The notes under the pieces are model-generated. The model saw only the letters and a list, made by a program, of their open reading frames with translations. It ran no database searches and was not told the DNA's origin. Positions 15,646 to 24,401 of a DNA stretch of 40,101 bases are shown in pieces; positions within the stretch are counted from its first letter, which is position 1; each line of letters opens with the position of its first letter. A program made the translations under genes and the position numbers. Origin of the DNA: a virus; the IMG/VR virus record IMGVR_UViG_3300031247_000009, positions 1 through 40,101 of that record; one strand, written 5' to 3'.

Positions 15646-17121
15646 ATGGGTATCAATCTGGACAGAATGGCGCAAGATCGCGCCAAGGCACAGAAAAGTG
15701 CAGACGAGTTCAAGGCGCCAGTCGGCGACACAGCGGTGTACATCGCACCGCCGGCACGTGATGATGATGATCTTCCTTACCTGGAAGTGATGTGCCACTG
15801 GGGTCTCGGCAAGAGCGGACAGATGGCCATCTGCCAGGATCCGTTGAACCAGCCGCTCATGTATAACAAGTATCTCGTGGCTTTGGCAAAGGAACGCGGT
15901 TTGGCCATCGAAAAGGTCAAGATCGGAAAGGATTCCAAGGACGCAGTTGCTGGCGGTTGCGCTGTCTGCAGAAAACTCGATGAGGGCGCGCTGTCGGATC
16001 GCCAGAAGGCAAAGCGTCAGTGGCTCTGGATCGTCGTGCCGTTGCTCACGCGTGCGGATGCTCGCAAGCCATTCTCGCCATGGCCTGATGTTAACGCCAT
16101 CATGCCCTATTTCAGCAGTTTCACGGTTTGGACCGGATTTGTCGATCAATTCGCGGCCGGCGGAGACATCACCAACCCGGATGGCGCTAGCCTGGTGCGC
16201 ATCATGCGTGAGGGCAAGGGCCAGACTGATACCAAGTACAACATCCAGCCGCACATGGAAAGCTTCAAGACGCCGATTGCCTTGTCGCAATCTTTGCGGG
16301 ATGCGCTTGCATCCGACATGGCGCCTGGTGAGAAGTGCGATCCTTACAAGGTGATCGCGACCAAATTGCGTACGCCTGAAGATGTCGAAAAGATGATGGC
16401 CGGGACGCCTGAAGGTGACGACTATGAGCAGGATCCTGGTCAAAGCGTGGCATCTGAGCCTGCTGCTGGGACTCATGCTGCTCCTGGGGCGAAGGCTGCG
16501 ACCGCGGCTAAGCCAGCTGCCAAAGCACCGCCGACCAACTCCAAACCCGCGGCCGCACCTGCGAAGCCTGCCCCTGCATCCAAGCCTGCGCCTGCCAAGG
16601 TTGCTCTCAAGTCCTTGCCCAAGGCAGAGCTGGAAAAACCCGCATGTTTCGGGTTGGACCCGGACGCTGGCGAGAAAATCTGCCAGGACTGCCCGGTGAA
16701 CAAGGAATGCTTCGACAAGTGCGGCGTGGATCTTCCCGGTGCCGGGGCTGCCGCTGCGGAGGCATCCGAGGTGAGTGTCAGCGATGAAACGGTGGCCGAT
16801 GAAGTCGCTCACCTCAGCGCGTCTGAATGCACTGCCGGTCAGGTTTACCTGGTCACCGTTGGCGCCGATGACGTCGAAGCCACCTACAAGGGCCCGGCCA
16901 AGGGCAAGCACTTGTTCGTGCAGAACAACACCAACACCCTGCTGAAGCTGGAAGCGGCCGATGCGGTGAAGCAGATGGTCACGGCTGAAGAGGCCGCGGT
17001 AGAACCGGACGGCGCTGCTGCCGATGCAACCAGCGCCGAAGCGGATGATGAGCTGAGGAAACTGGAGGCCGAACTGCTGAAGACCAGTCCCAAGCCTGCT
17101 CCTGCGAAGAAAACGAAGTAG
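15646..17121 (+). CDS. gp32-like single-stranded DNA-binding protein with extra cysteine motif
   Basis: 491 residues. The N-terminal ~220 residues match the phage gp32-like core: basic N-terminus, DDLPYLEVMCHWGLGKSGQM, and cysteines at about 50, 63, 105 and 108 that fit the zinc site. A long Ala/Pro/Lys-rich linker (~280-325) follows. Next is a second cysteine cluster, C334-FG, C346-QDC349-PV, C355 and C359, similar to the CFG-CxxC-C zinc motif of other phage proteins and, loosely, to the WhiB iron-sulfur motif. The end is acidic, as expected for an SSB tail that recruits replication partners. The leader resembles that at 2878-2896. It sits directly before the recombinase gene. Confidence 0.75.
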   Translation: MGINLDRMAQDRAKAQKSADEFKAPVGDTAVYIAPPARDDDDLPYLEVMCHWGLGKSGQMAICQDPLNQPLMYNKYLVALAKERGLAIEKVKIGKDSKDAVAGGCAVCRKLDEGALSDRQKAKRQWLWIVVPLLTRADARKPFSPWPDVNAIMPYFSSFTVWTGFVDQFAAGGDITNPDGASLVRIMREGKGQTDTKYNIQPHMESFKTPIALSQSLRDALASDMAPGEKCDPYKVIATKLRTPEDVEKMMAGTPEGDDYEQDPGQSVASEPAAGTHAAPGAKAATAAKPAAKAPPTNSKPAAAPAKPAPASKPAPAKVALKSLPKAELEKPACFGLDPDAGEKICQDCPVNKECFDKCGVDLPGAGAAAAEASEVSVSDETVADEVAHLSASECTAGQVYLVTVGADDVEATYKGPAKGKHLFVQNNTNTLLKLEAADAVKQMVTAEEAAVEPDGAAADATSAEADDELRKLEAELLKTSPKPAPAKKTK

Positions 17122-17124
17122 CAC

Positions 17125-18318
17125 ATGGCAACGGCAGCCACAATAGCGGCGGGCAAAACCGCCGCAACGCCGAAGTCGCCAATACCGCAAAAGAGTGTGG
17201 CGGTTCCGAAAGTGGCGAAGCCAGTGGTTGCCGTTGCCAAATCTCACAATCCAATCAGCAAAGCGCCGCCGGTCCCGAAAGTCAAAGCCGTTGTTGCTTT
17301 CAACTTGACGGATCATCTTGCTGATGAGTTGTCAAAATTGTCTCCGACCGATGTCAGCACATCGCCCAAGCTACGGGTGAAATTGCCTGGGGTGATTCCG
17401 TCGCGTGTTCCAACGTTGGATGCTGCTCTTGGTCGTGGCGGTTGGCCGATGGCAAGGTTGGTCATCGTCACGGGCCCGGAAGGCGGAGGCAAGACCACAA
17501 TCGCCCTCCACGCATGCCTTTCAGTCCAAGAAATGGGAGGCAAGATCGTTTATCTGGATCAGGAGCACAAGCTTGATCTCGATTACGCCAAATCGATTGG
17601 TGTGAATCTCGATGACATGTTGCTCTCTCAGCCTTTTGGCTTGGAGAATTGCTTTCCGTTGATGGAGAGCGCCGTGAAGATCATGACCGCGAAAGCGCCG
17701 GACAAGCCGCTGCTTATCGTCTTGGACAGCATGAATGCTGCTCGTACCATTGCTGAATTTGAAGAAGAAGATCCAACCAAACTGTTTGTTGGCCCTCAAG
17801 CCCGCGTTATGTCATCAAAGTTGCCTAAGTTGGTGCGCGCTATCGCTGGCACGAAGGTGACGATCATGTTCATCAGCCAACCCCGGACGTCAATGGGCGG
17901 CACAGCGAGTTGGACTGAATTGGTTGCTTGTGGGAAGGCGCCAAAGATGTACGCCGCGGTCATCGTATCGTTGGAGCGTGACGGCTTCCTGAAGCGCGGT
18001 GACACAGACATCGGCTCTAAAGTGAAGGCCAAGGTCATCAAGAACCAGGTTGCGCCGCCTTTCAAGGTTGGCAAGTTTTCGATGGTTTGGGGACAAGGGA
18101 TCGACTTGGTTGACGCCCAACTCCAACGCGGCTGCGACTTGGGGATGATGTCTTACTCGAAGGGCATCTATGAGTGCCCGTATCCCTTCGATGCTCCAAC
18201 AGGAGAACCATTGAAATGGCAAGGGACAAAGGGGATTCAGAGGATCATGAAGGATCATCCTGAATTCATGGCACGTTTGATCGAAATCGATCGCGAGACG
18301 TACAAACTACCACCATAA
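17125..18318 (+). CDS. RecA/UvsX-type recombinase
   Basis: 397 residues. An Ala/Pro/Lys-rich N-terminal extension (~55 residues) precedes a RecA core. Walker A is GPEGGGKTT (~residues 117-125), followed by KIVYLDQEHKLDLDYAKSIG as in the RecA catalytic Glu region, Walker B LLIVLDSMNAA, and IMFISQPRTSMGG in the place of the RecA Q-loop. The fold catalyses ATP-dependent strand invasion, which in T4-like phages primes late replication. Its neighbours are the SSB and SbcCD genes, as expected for such a pathway. It begins four bases after the SSB stop. The disordered N-terminus is longer than in bacterial RecA. Confidence 0.88.
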   Translation: MATAATIAAGKTAATPKSPIPQKSVAVPKVAKPVVAVAKSHNPISKAPPVPKVKAVVAFNLTDHLADELSKLSPTDVSTSPKLRVKLPGVIPSRVPTLDAALGRGGWPMARLVIVTGPEGGGKTTIALHACLSVQEMGGKIVYLDQEHKLDLDYAKSIGVNLDDMLLSQPFGLENCFPLMESAVKIMTAKAPDKPLLIVLDSMNAARTIAEFEEEDPTKLFVGPQARVMSSKLPKLVRAIAGTKVTIMFISQPRTSMGGTASWTELVACGKAPKMYAAVIVSLERDGFLKRGDTDIGSKVKAKVIKNQVAPPFKVGKFSMVWGQGIDLVDAQLQRGCDLGMMSYSKGIYECPYPFDAPTGEPLKWQGTKGIQRIMKDHPEFMARLIEIDRETYKLPP

Positions 18319-18322
18319 AACC

Positions 18323-18526
18323 ATGAGCGGCCGCGTCCAAATCCCATGCAACGAGTGCGCAGCGCTGATCAGCCACTGGCACCAGTGCCACGTTTGCGCG
18401 CTTGACATAGGATACTGCAAGGACCACGGCAACTTGGATAGGGCGCGTGAAGAGATGCGATCCCACATCCTCGACCAGCACACAGGAACTGGACTGAACA
18501 ATGTACCGAGCGATCCTCATATCTGA
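18323..18526 (+). CDS. Small zinc-finger-like protein
   Basis: A 67-residue protein with CNEC near residue 9, CHVC near residue 22, a later Cys and several His (ISHWHQCHVCALDIGYCKDH). This suggests one or two bound zinc ions. It starts five bases after the recombinase stop and overlaps the nuclease gene by 26 bases. The short length leaves some doubt, but Cys-pair conservation supports coding. Probable nucleic-acid or protein adaptor; function unknown. Confidence 0.5.
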   Translation: MSGRVQIPCNECAALISHWHQCHVCALDIGYCKDHGNLDRAREEMRSHILDQHTGTGLNNVPSDPHI

Positions 18527-19628
18527 CATCCATTGCAGCAACGCGCTGCCGCATTCCAAGCGCAACCCGGATACCATGTACACTGATCGGCTTTTGGACA
18601 CCATCAGTGTCTTGGATCAGGCGCGTGAGTACGCCAACAAGCAAGAGATTCCAGACATTTGGATACTTGGGGATCTCCTCGACAAGCGGCTTGCCGACGC
18701 CATCACATTGAAAGCGGTATCGTCGGCGCTCCGCCGCATGTTCGCATCGCAAGGGACGTTCCGCCGGGTGTTGCTCGTTCCCGGCAATCACGAAGCCGCG
18801 GACGGCGCAGGCAAGCACTTCATTTTGGATGCCTTCACCGACATCGGTTGCTGGGTTGCTGGGGTGTCTGCTCCGCTCGGTGAACCATTCACGACAGGCG
18901 CCTCAACCGGTGATCCAGTGTTCTTGCCGCTGCCCTATCAACCCGAGAAACGTGCCACGGAAATCATCGAAAGTTGGTTGCCAGCATGGAAGGGCAAGGG
19001 CATCCCGCTGATCCACCAGTCCATCACCGGTGGTAAGATGGGAAATTGGGTTTGCCCGGACGGCGTGTCATCCGAACTGCTGGCCCAATTCAGGTTCACA
19101 CTTTCAGGTCATTTTCACACGCGCCAAACGCTCGGTCCCAAGAACAACATCATGTACATTGGCGCACCGCTACAACACAACTTCGGTGATGAGGGTGAGG
19201 TTCGCGGATGGACGCTCTTGGGATGCGACTACAAGAACGTCAAGGCCGCGCTATGCCCCGCCAAGGCGCCGAAGTTCCACACAATAACGCTGGATTCACA
19301 GCAACGGCCGGATTACGCCGACTATTGGTCAACGGGAAGCGCTGGTGACTACGTCACCGTCAGATCTGCCAATCTGGAAGACGCCAAAAAATTGTGTGAA
19401 TCGTTGATCGATGACGGAAAAGCCGCCATGGCTAAGCCAGTCCTGATTCCGAAGGAACAACAGGCCAAGAACAGACTGGTTGACGACTCGGGTGTTGCCC
19501 CGTCCGCCATGACATGGAATGTGGCGCTTGATGGCTACACCAAGATGGTGACGACGGAGCTTGACCGTGCTGCTCTGCTTCAGAAGGGGTTGGACTTCAT
19601 CGCCGCGGCGGAAGGCGGTGTGAAATGA
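18501..19628 (+). CDS. SbcD/Mre11/gp47-like nuclease subunit
   Basis: 375 residues of the calcineurin-like metallophosphoesterase fold. Its motifs are SDIH (residues 8-11), GDLLD (~57), PGNHE (~94), an H in PLIHQSITGG and GHFHT (~203), which supply the two-metal site. Mre11-type subunits form a complex with Rad50-type ATPases and process DNA ends and hairpins; T4 gp47 does this for recombination-dependent replication. The partner ATPase is encoded 248 bases downstream. The C-terminal ~120 residues are probably the capping and partner-binding region. Confidence 0.9.
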   Translation: MYRAILISDIHCSNALPHSKRNPDTMYTDRLLDTISVLDQAREYANKQEIPDIWILGDLLDKRLADAITLKAVSSALRRMFASQGTFRRVLLVPGNHEAADGAGKHFILDAFTDIGCWVAGVSAPLGEPFTTGASTGDPVFLPLPYQPEKRATEIIESWLPAWKGKGIPLIHQSITGGKMGNWVCPDGVSSELLAQFRFTLSGHFHTRQTLGPKNNIMYIGAPLQHNFGDEGEVRGWTLLGCDYKNVKAALCPAKAPKFHTITLDSQQRPDYADYWSTGSAGDYVTVRSANLEDAKKLCESLIDDGKAAMAKPVLIPKEQQAKNRLVDDSGVAPSAMTWNVALDGYTKMVTTELDRAALLQKGLDFIAAAEGGVK

Positions 19629-19879
19629 ATGTTCGTCATTTCAGGCGAGCAGCGTTTGCTTTGGCTGATTTTGCAGAGCGCCCAATGGTGAACATCAGGT
19701 TTCATTGTCAGGCTCACGGTCTGTCTTATTCGCTGACAGAGGAACTGTGTGATATGATTTTGGATGAAGTGGTTTTCGTGTTGGGTGAGCGTTTGCCCAC
19801 AACGCCGGAATCGCGATCAAGCGCATGCTGGAATTTGGCATCCCAGTTTCTTGGCGAGAAAGCGGTGGTGCGAAGATGA
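19625..19879 (+). CDS. Small hypothetical protein between the SbcD and SbcC genes
   Basis: 84 residues, coupled by ATGA overlap to both the SbcD-like gene before it and the SbcC-like gene after it. The N-terminus is basic (MNVRHFRRAAFALADFAERP). The middle has His and Cys (NIRFHCQAHG) and the rest is helical. No family is recognised. Tight coupling inside the sbcD-sbcC pair suggests it could be a small partner of that nuclease. Confidence 0.6.
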   Translation: MNVRHFRRAAFALADFAERPMVNIRFHCQAHGLSYSLTEELCDMILDEVVFVLGERLPTTPESRSSACWNLASQFLGEKAVVRR

Positions 19880-21681
19880 TCAAGTTCAACAGCATAGGCA
19901 TCAAGGACTTTGGGCCGCTCGGCATGATCAACTTGGTGTTTGAGAACGGCCTGTGGTTGATCAAGGGTGACAACCGCGATACGGACGCAGCCGACTCCAA
20001 CGGATCCGGGAAAAGCCACTTGTTCGATGCCATCCAGTGGGGCCTGTTTGGTGAGACCAATGATGGCGCTCGTGGTGATGAGCTCATTCGTATCGGCCAA
20101 CCCGAGATGGACGTGCTGATCGAATGGAGTGATGATGGCCATGCCTACAAGTTAGAGCGGCAAAAACGTCGAGGCAAGGCTGTTGGGCTTCAGCTGGCAT
20201 GCGATGAACAAGCAATCTCTATGGCCACTCCGGAGTTGACTCAAGCTGAAGTCGAGCGCATCCTTGCCATGGACGTGAAGACCTGGCGCAATACGGTGGT
20301 CTATGGCCAAGGCGATCTCGCACGCTTCGCGGATCCAAAGACCACAGATGGCGAGCGCAAATCCATCCTGAAGCGCATCCTGCGCTTGGACGTGCTGGAT
20401 GCTGCTCTGAAGCTCGCACGCAAGGAAGTCGAAACCGCGGACAAGGCCATCGCAGCAACACAAGCCAACATCGGCAAGGGCGAAGCGTTCATTGCTGGCC
20501 TTGGGACCACAGATGGGCTGGATGCGGAACTTGCCCGCATCGATGCAGACTTGGCGACTCAGAGAGTCGAGGTTGCCAAAGCACCCAAGATCAAGCATGT
20601 GCTCGACTTGCTGAACCAGCGCATCAAAGATTTCGAGGCGCTTAATGTGCAGATGGCCAAGGCGCGTGCCGACATCCGCACGCTGGAACAACACGTTTCC
20701 TCGTGCGACCGCAACGGCGCCGTGGCCGCATCAGCGGCTAAAAGCTTGGACAAGCAAATCCAACAGCTGGAGCGCGGGATCTGCCCGACTTGCGGTGCCA
20801 AGACAAGCAACACGCCGGAGGCCAAAAAGCGCGTCACAGCGATGAAGCAAGAGCTTGCTGGCTATGCTGAAAAGGTAAACACCCTGTTGGAATCGCGTGA
20901 GCAGTACGTCCAAACCATCACCGAGGCACAGGCCGGCATCGAGACACTGGAAGCGCAACTGGAGCAAGACCGGGCTTGGCGCGAGAAACGCGGCCAACTG
21001 CAATCCGAGCTTCAACGCGCGGAATCCGCTGGTGATGAGATGGATCGCTTGAAAGCCGATAGGAACGGCGTTGTTGCTCGCAAGGCTGAGCATGCCATCA
21101 AGTTGGGCGCATATCGCGACAGGCTGGGTGTCTTGCGACAGGATTTGTCCGAGCAAGAGCGAGCAGCAGAGCTGTCACGCTATTGGGTGAAGGGATTCGG
21201 CAACGCTGGCTTGCCCTCGTTGATGATGGACGCCATCGTGCCGCAGATCTCGACCAGTGCCAACAAGTACCTGGAGACGTTGGCTGACGGTGATATCAAG
21301 GTCACCTTCGACACTCAGTCCAAGCTGAAGTCGGGTGAATCCAGGGACAAATTGGCCATGGAACTTTGCATCGAAGGTGTTCAAGGTTCCCGGCCGAGTG
21401 GCGGCCAGAAGCGCAAAATCAGCATCGCGGTTGATCTCGCGTTGATGGACTTGGTGGCGTCGCGTGAGCATTCGGCCATCGACTTCTTGGGGATGGATGA
21501 AGTCCTGGATGGGCTTGACGCCGCGGGGAAGTCTCGGGTTATGGACTTGTTGCGCAAGCTGCGCGAGACAAAATCATCAATATATGTGGTTTCACACGAT
21601 TCAGGGTTGGCGGAATTATTTGAGAGCCAGATCACAATTGTCAAAGAGGGTGGTGTTGCGCGCGTGGAGGTTGATGGTTGA
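19876..21681 (+). CDS. SbcC/Rad50/gp46-like ATPase
   Basis: 601 residues, close to T4 gp46 and shorter than bacterial SbcC. The SMC-type ATPase has Walker A SNGSGKSHL (~residues 40-48), a long coiled coil interrupted by a zinc hook ICPTCG (~300), the ABC signature RPSGGQKRK (~506) and Walker B IDFLGMDEVLDGLD (~536), then a D-loop and a late SHD switch. It forms the ATP-driven half of the Mre11-Rad50 end-processing complex. The ATG at 19876 overlaps the previous stop (ATGA) and starts the conserved beta strand MIKFNSIGIKDFGP. Confidence 0.92.
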   Translation: MIKFNSIGIKDFGPLGMINLVFENGLWLIKGDNRDTDAADSNGSGKSHLFDAIQWGLFGETNDGARGDELIRIGQPEMDVLIEWSDDGHAYKLERQKRRGKAVGLQLACDEQAISMATPELTQAEVERILAMDVKTWRNTVVYGQGDLARFADPKTTDGERKSILKRILRLDVLDAALKLARKEVETADKAIAATQANIGKGEAFIAGLGTTDGLDAELARIDADLATQRVEVAKAPKIKHVLDLLNQRIKDFEALNVQMAKARADIRTLEQHVSSCDRNGAVAASAAKSLDKQIQQLERGICPTCGAKTSNTPEAKKRVTAMKQELAGYAEKVNTLLESREQYVQTITEAQAGIETLEAQLEQDRAWREKRGQLQSELQRAESAGDEMDRLKADRNGVVARKAEHAIKLGAYRDRLGVLRQDLSEQERAAELSRYWVKGFGNAGLPSLMMDAIVPQISTSANKYLETLADGDIKVTFDTQSKLKSGESRDKLAMELCIEGVQGSRPSGGQKRKISIAVDLALMDLVASREHSAIDFLGMDEVLDGLDAAGKSRVMDLLRKLRETKSSIYVVSHDSGLAELFESQITIVKEGGVARVEVDG

Positions 21682-22187
21682 CGGACGCAGAGCGCTTTTG
21701 GTCTAAGGTCAACAAGAACGGCCCAATTCATCCGGTCTTAGGCACATGCTGTTGGCTTTGTGCTGCTGGGGCAGATCCGCATTATGGTGTATTTTCGTAT
21801 CACGGGGTGAATGTTGGCGCGCACCGCTTCGCATTCTTTCTGAAACACGGCCGGTGGCCCAAACCTTGTTGCTGTCACAAGTGTGATGCTCAATTGTGTG
21901 TGAATGATGATCATTTGTTCGAAGGGACGTATGCAGACAACACACAGGATGCCATGTCCAAAGGGCGGTGGGCGCCAAATTGGAACAAAGGAAAGAAGAT
22001 GGCAGAGTCTTGGAGGCTGAAGGTGATCGCATCAAAAACCGGAGTTCCGCGGCCAAGATGTGCTGTCGAGGCATCAGCCGCTAAACGCAGAGGCATAAAA
22101 CACCCAATCGGATGCTCACATTGCTCTGCCATTAAGGGCAACAAATACAGAAGCATGGCGGCCTTGAAGACGGAGAAACGACAATGA
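21678..22187 (+). CDS. HNH endonuclease, probably free-standing homing type
   Basis: 169 residues. Family hallmarks are RFWSKVNKNG at the N-terminus, a CCWL segment, GAHRFAFFLKHGRWP, CHKCDAQLCVNDDHLFEGTY and DNTQDAMSKGR, the pattern of phage HNH_3-type nucleases. A Lys-rich C-terminus with GVPRP and GIKHP resembles NUMOD-like DNA-contact modules. The start is TTG with GGAGG seven bases upstream, overlapping the SbcC stop. It interrupts the recombination operon, as homing endonucleases often do. It is intact, and no intron or intein is seen nearby. Confidence 0.85.
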   Translation: MTDAERFWSKVNKNGPIHPVLGTCCWLCAAGADPHYGVFSYHGVNVGAHRFAFFLKHGRWPKPCCCHKCDAQLCVNDDHLFEGTYADNTQDAMSKGRWAPNWNKGKKMAESWRLKVIASKTGVPRPRCAVEASAAKRRGIKHPIGCSHCSAIKGNKYRSMAALKTEKRQ

Positions 22188-22684
22188 AACTGACATGCGC
22201 ATGGACAGGGAAGTATCTGAAGATTGTTCAAGATGCCAGGTTTGATGCACCTGTTTGGGCCAAGACCATCGACCTGATTCGCAATGTGTTGCGCCAAGTA
22301 GGGCTGGAGCCGCTGGATGAGGACTTGGAGAACGGCGAGGCGCACTATGTTAGATGTGAGGAGTTGACACAAGCAGTCGCCATGGTCAATTTGCTGATTC
22401 AGAAACGTCGCTCGATCAGCGATGACATGGAAATTTGCGGCACGACAGCCATGAGCATTGAGTTGTTGGACGACCACACCAACGACTTCCAGCGCGCGGA
22501 TCCTTGGCGCAGGCTCATCGACTCCGGCTTGCTGCCGATCATCAATCAGATGATGGTTGATACCGGGTGGCAGCTGGTCGAGGCCGGCAAAGAAGAGTCA
22601 GGAGACACGATCGTTCAGCCTGTTGTGTGCAACGAAAACGTTTGGAGCCACTACCAGGCTATCATGAAGGAATTCGACGATTGA
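22184..22684 (+). CDS. Hypothetical protein, 166 residues
   Basis: An acidic, mostly helical protein (EPLDEDLENGEAHYVRCEEL) with no recognised motif, coupled by overlap to the HNH gene upstream and to a TTG start downstream. It has no signal peptide or membrane segment. It lies inside the recombination cluster but gives no functional clue of its own. Confidence 0.65.
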   Translation: MKLTCAWTGKYLKIVQDARFDAPVWAKTIDLIRNVLRQVGLEPLDEDLENGEAHYVRCEELTQAVAMVNLLIQKRRSISDDMEICGTTAMSIELLDDHTNDFQRADPWRRLIDSGLLPIINQMMVDTGWQLVEAGKEESGDTIVQPVVCNENVWSHYQAIMKEFDD

Positions 22685-23067
22685 GTATCACCACGCACAG
22701 AATTTGGCAAGATGTTGTACCGTTCATCAGGGTCAACATGCGATACAACAATGGCAAGTACGGACCTGTGTGCGATGCAGTTTATGTTAATGGTGCTCCT
22801 GATTGGTTGGTGGCAAAGTTAATTGCAGTTAGGATGCCTTGCGTTAGATGCCGCAGCGTTATCAGCCCATTCCGCGCTCGCACCAAAGACTCGGATGACA
22901 ATCGTGAGCACCCCCATTACATCTACTTGTCATCGACTTGCCAGATGGCCGAGCCTGGCAGAGAAGGTTGTTGTAGAAGCAAGGCATCAAGTCAAGAAAA
23001 GCAAGCAATATTGGCCAAATTGGCTGCCGACAACCCAACTGCCATCAATACATCGAGGGCGCGATGA
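22681..23067 (+). CDS. Cysteine-containing hypothetical protein
   Basis: 128 residues from a TTG whose first bases overlap the previous stop, with AAGGA about nine bases upstream. The frame stays open upstream, but that part lies inside the preceding gene. CVRCRS in the middle and CQ plus CC further on (STCQMAEPGREGCCRSKAS) suggest a zinc-binding fold. The end overlaps the resolvase gene by four bases. The start codon is uncertain and the function unknown. Confidence 0.55.
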   Translation: MSITTHRIWQDVVPFIRVNMRYNNGKYGPVCDAVYVNGAPDWLVAKLIAVRMPCVRCRSVISPFRARTKDSDDNREHPHYIYLSSTCQMAEPGREGCCRSKASSQEKQAILAKLAADNPTAINTSRAR

Positions 23068-23744
23068 ATCACCCGATTCGTATTCACGGTTGGGATCTTG
23101 CATTGAACCATTCCGGACTGGTTGAAATGGACGGTGAAGGCCGGGTGACATGGTTCAAGTACGTCACAAGCAAACCCACGCAAGCCAAAGCAGCATGGGG
23201 CGGCGTCCATCTCAGCATCAAACCCAAGAACAAGACCGATCGTCACCAACACATGATTGATCGCTTGCTCTGGTGGTCGCACTACCTGTTAAATGTGATC
23301 GCGGAACGCAATCCCACGCATATATGCATAGAAGACTACGCATTATCGGGCAAAGGCATGGTCCACCACATTGGTGAGTTGGGCGGGGTGGCGCGGATCG
23401 CGTCGGTGATGAGTGGCGCTAAACTTCGGCTCCACGACCCGGTGACTTTGAAGATGTATGTGGCGCACAACGGAGCAGCGAAGCCAGAAGAGATGGAAGA
23501 GTCAGTGTACAAACGGTGGCCAAAGACCAAGATCTGGTCCCAACTTCCGACCGAGGCACGTTTGGATTTGGTTGTTGGGTACGCGTTGTGTCGCGTGCTG
23601 CTGGACGAAATCAACCTGCGTTCAGGCAAGCTGCGTTTGGATACCCTTGACCCCAAAGAAATACAGGCATTCATGCGCGTCACAAAATCCAACCCGGTCA
23701 ACTTGCTCGGAAGGGAATTCATCAACTATGAAGCCCAACAATGA
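23064..23744 (+). CDS. RuvC-like Holliday junction resolvase
   Basis: 226 residues of the RNase H/RuvC fold. The acidic residues expected of the active site are visible in HGWDLALNHSG (first Asp), HICIEDYALSGKG (Glu-Asp) and ARLDLVVGYALCR (late Asp), with GELGGVARIAS between. Such enzymes cut four-way junctions and branched DNA before packaging or during repair. Its place among RecA, SbcCD and exonuclease genes fits. It overlaps the next gene by 17 bases. A general RNase H-fold nuclease is the alternative. Confidence 0.8.
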   Translation: MNHPIRIHGWDLALNHSGLVEMDGEGRVTWFKYVTSKPTQAKAAWGGVHLSIKPKNKTDRHQHMIDRLLWWSHYLLNVIAERNPTHICIEDYALSGKGMVHHIGELGGVARIASVMSGAKLRLHDPVTLKMYVAHNGAAKPEEMEESVYKRWPKTKIWSQLPTEARLDLVVGYALCRVLLDEINLRSGKLRLDTLDPKEIQAFMRVTKSNPVNLLGREFINYEAQQ

Positions 23745-24219
23745 ACGCGTCGCCATATTCGTTGACGCTGCGTCCATGTGGATTGATGCGCGTCGCTACG
23801 GCGAAGCACACGAGATGCAAGGGTCACGCATCAACTACAACCACCTGCGCAAGCTGCTGATCGGCAACCGCCGTTGTGCCATGTCCATGGTGTACTTGCG
23901 CCAAGTCAACGACCTGGCCAAGTTTGAGACGGCCTTGCTCCACATGGGCTACACAACCCGCAGCCTGCCCGGCGATGCTCACACAGCCATCAAGGAGGAC
24001 ATGGAGCGCACCGCAGACAGCTATGACGTGGCTTGCTTGGTGTCACGTGAGGGTGACTACACAGACCTATTGTCCAGATTGGTGGCCATGGGAAAGCGCA
24101 TTGAAGTTCACAACTTTGATCAAAATGATGCGTCCATATTGATTCCCAAAGAGCCCGGCGTCAACATAGTCAACCTCAAAGATGACGTGTTGATGACGCA
24201 CAACAGATCTTGGCAATGA
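23728..24219 (+). CDS. NYN/PIN-domain nuclease (LabA-like)
   Basis: 163 residues. NERVAIFVDAASMWIDAR carries the first Asp of the PIN-like site. YDVACLVSREGDYTDLLSRL supplies the later acidic pair typical of NYN domains, followed by GKRIEVHNF. The family is built on a PIN fold and usually acts on RNA. The gene overlaps the resolvase gene and the small gene that follows. A role in processing host or phage RNA is possible; the target is unknown. Confidence 0.8.
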   Translation: MKPNNERVAIFVDAASMWIDARRYGEAHEMQGSRINYNHLRKLLIGNRRCAMSMVYLRQVNDLAKFETALLHMGYTTRSLPGDAHTAIKEDMERTADSYDVACLVSREGDYTDLLSRLVAMGKRIEVHNFDQNDASILIPKEPGVNIVNLKDDVLMTHNRSWQ

Positions 24220-24401
24220 TGAAAATCAGAAAAAGCACATGGATTCGCCCGCTGCGCTTGGAAGTGAAAAACCTTGCTTGGCGTAGGATGGTCTGCCTTT
24301 TCTTCCCGCATTCCGGGGTTGCTCACAAAACACTGAAAAACGTGAAGATCTGCTCAAGGTGCTATTCCATTTTTGATGGGGCATCTAGGGATGGAGGCTG
24401 A
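24216..24401 (+). CDS. Small basic hypothetical protein
   Basis: 61 residues, Lys/Arg-rich, with a single CSRC pair near the C-terminus (VKICSRCYSIF). It starts inside the stop of the NYN gene and ends inside the start region of the exonuclease gene, so it fits the coupled gene order. No family is recognised. Confidence 0.45.
   Translation: MMKIRKSTWIRPLRLEVKNLAWRRMVCLFFPHSGVAHKTLKNVKICSRCYSIFDGASRDGG

Noticed and set aside
15619-17316. A 565-codon open frame on the minus strand across the SSB gene
   Set aside because: It is antisense to a recognised SSB/RecA pair. Its Arg/Leu/Gly-rich translation is the usual shadow of GC-rich, Ala/Lys-rich coding sequence.
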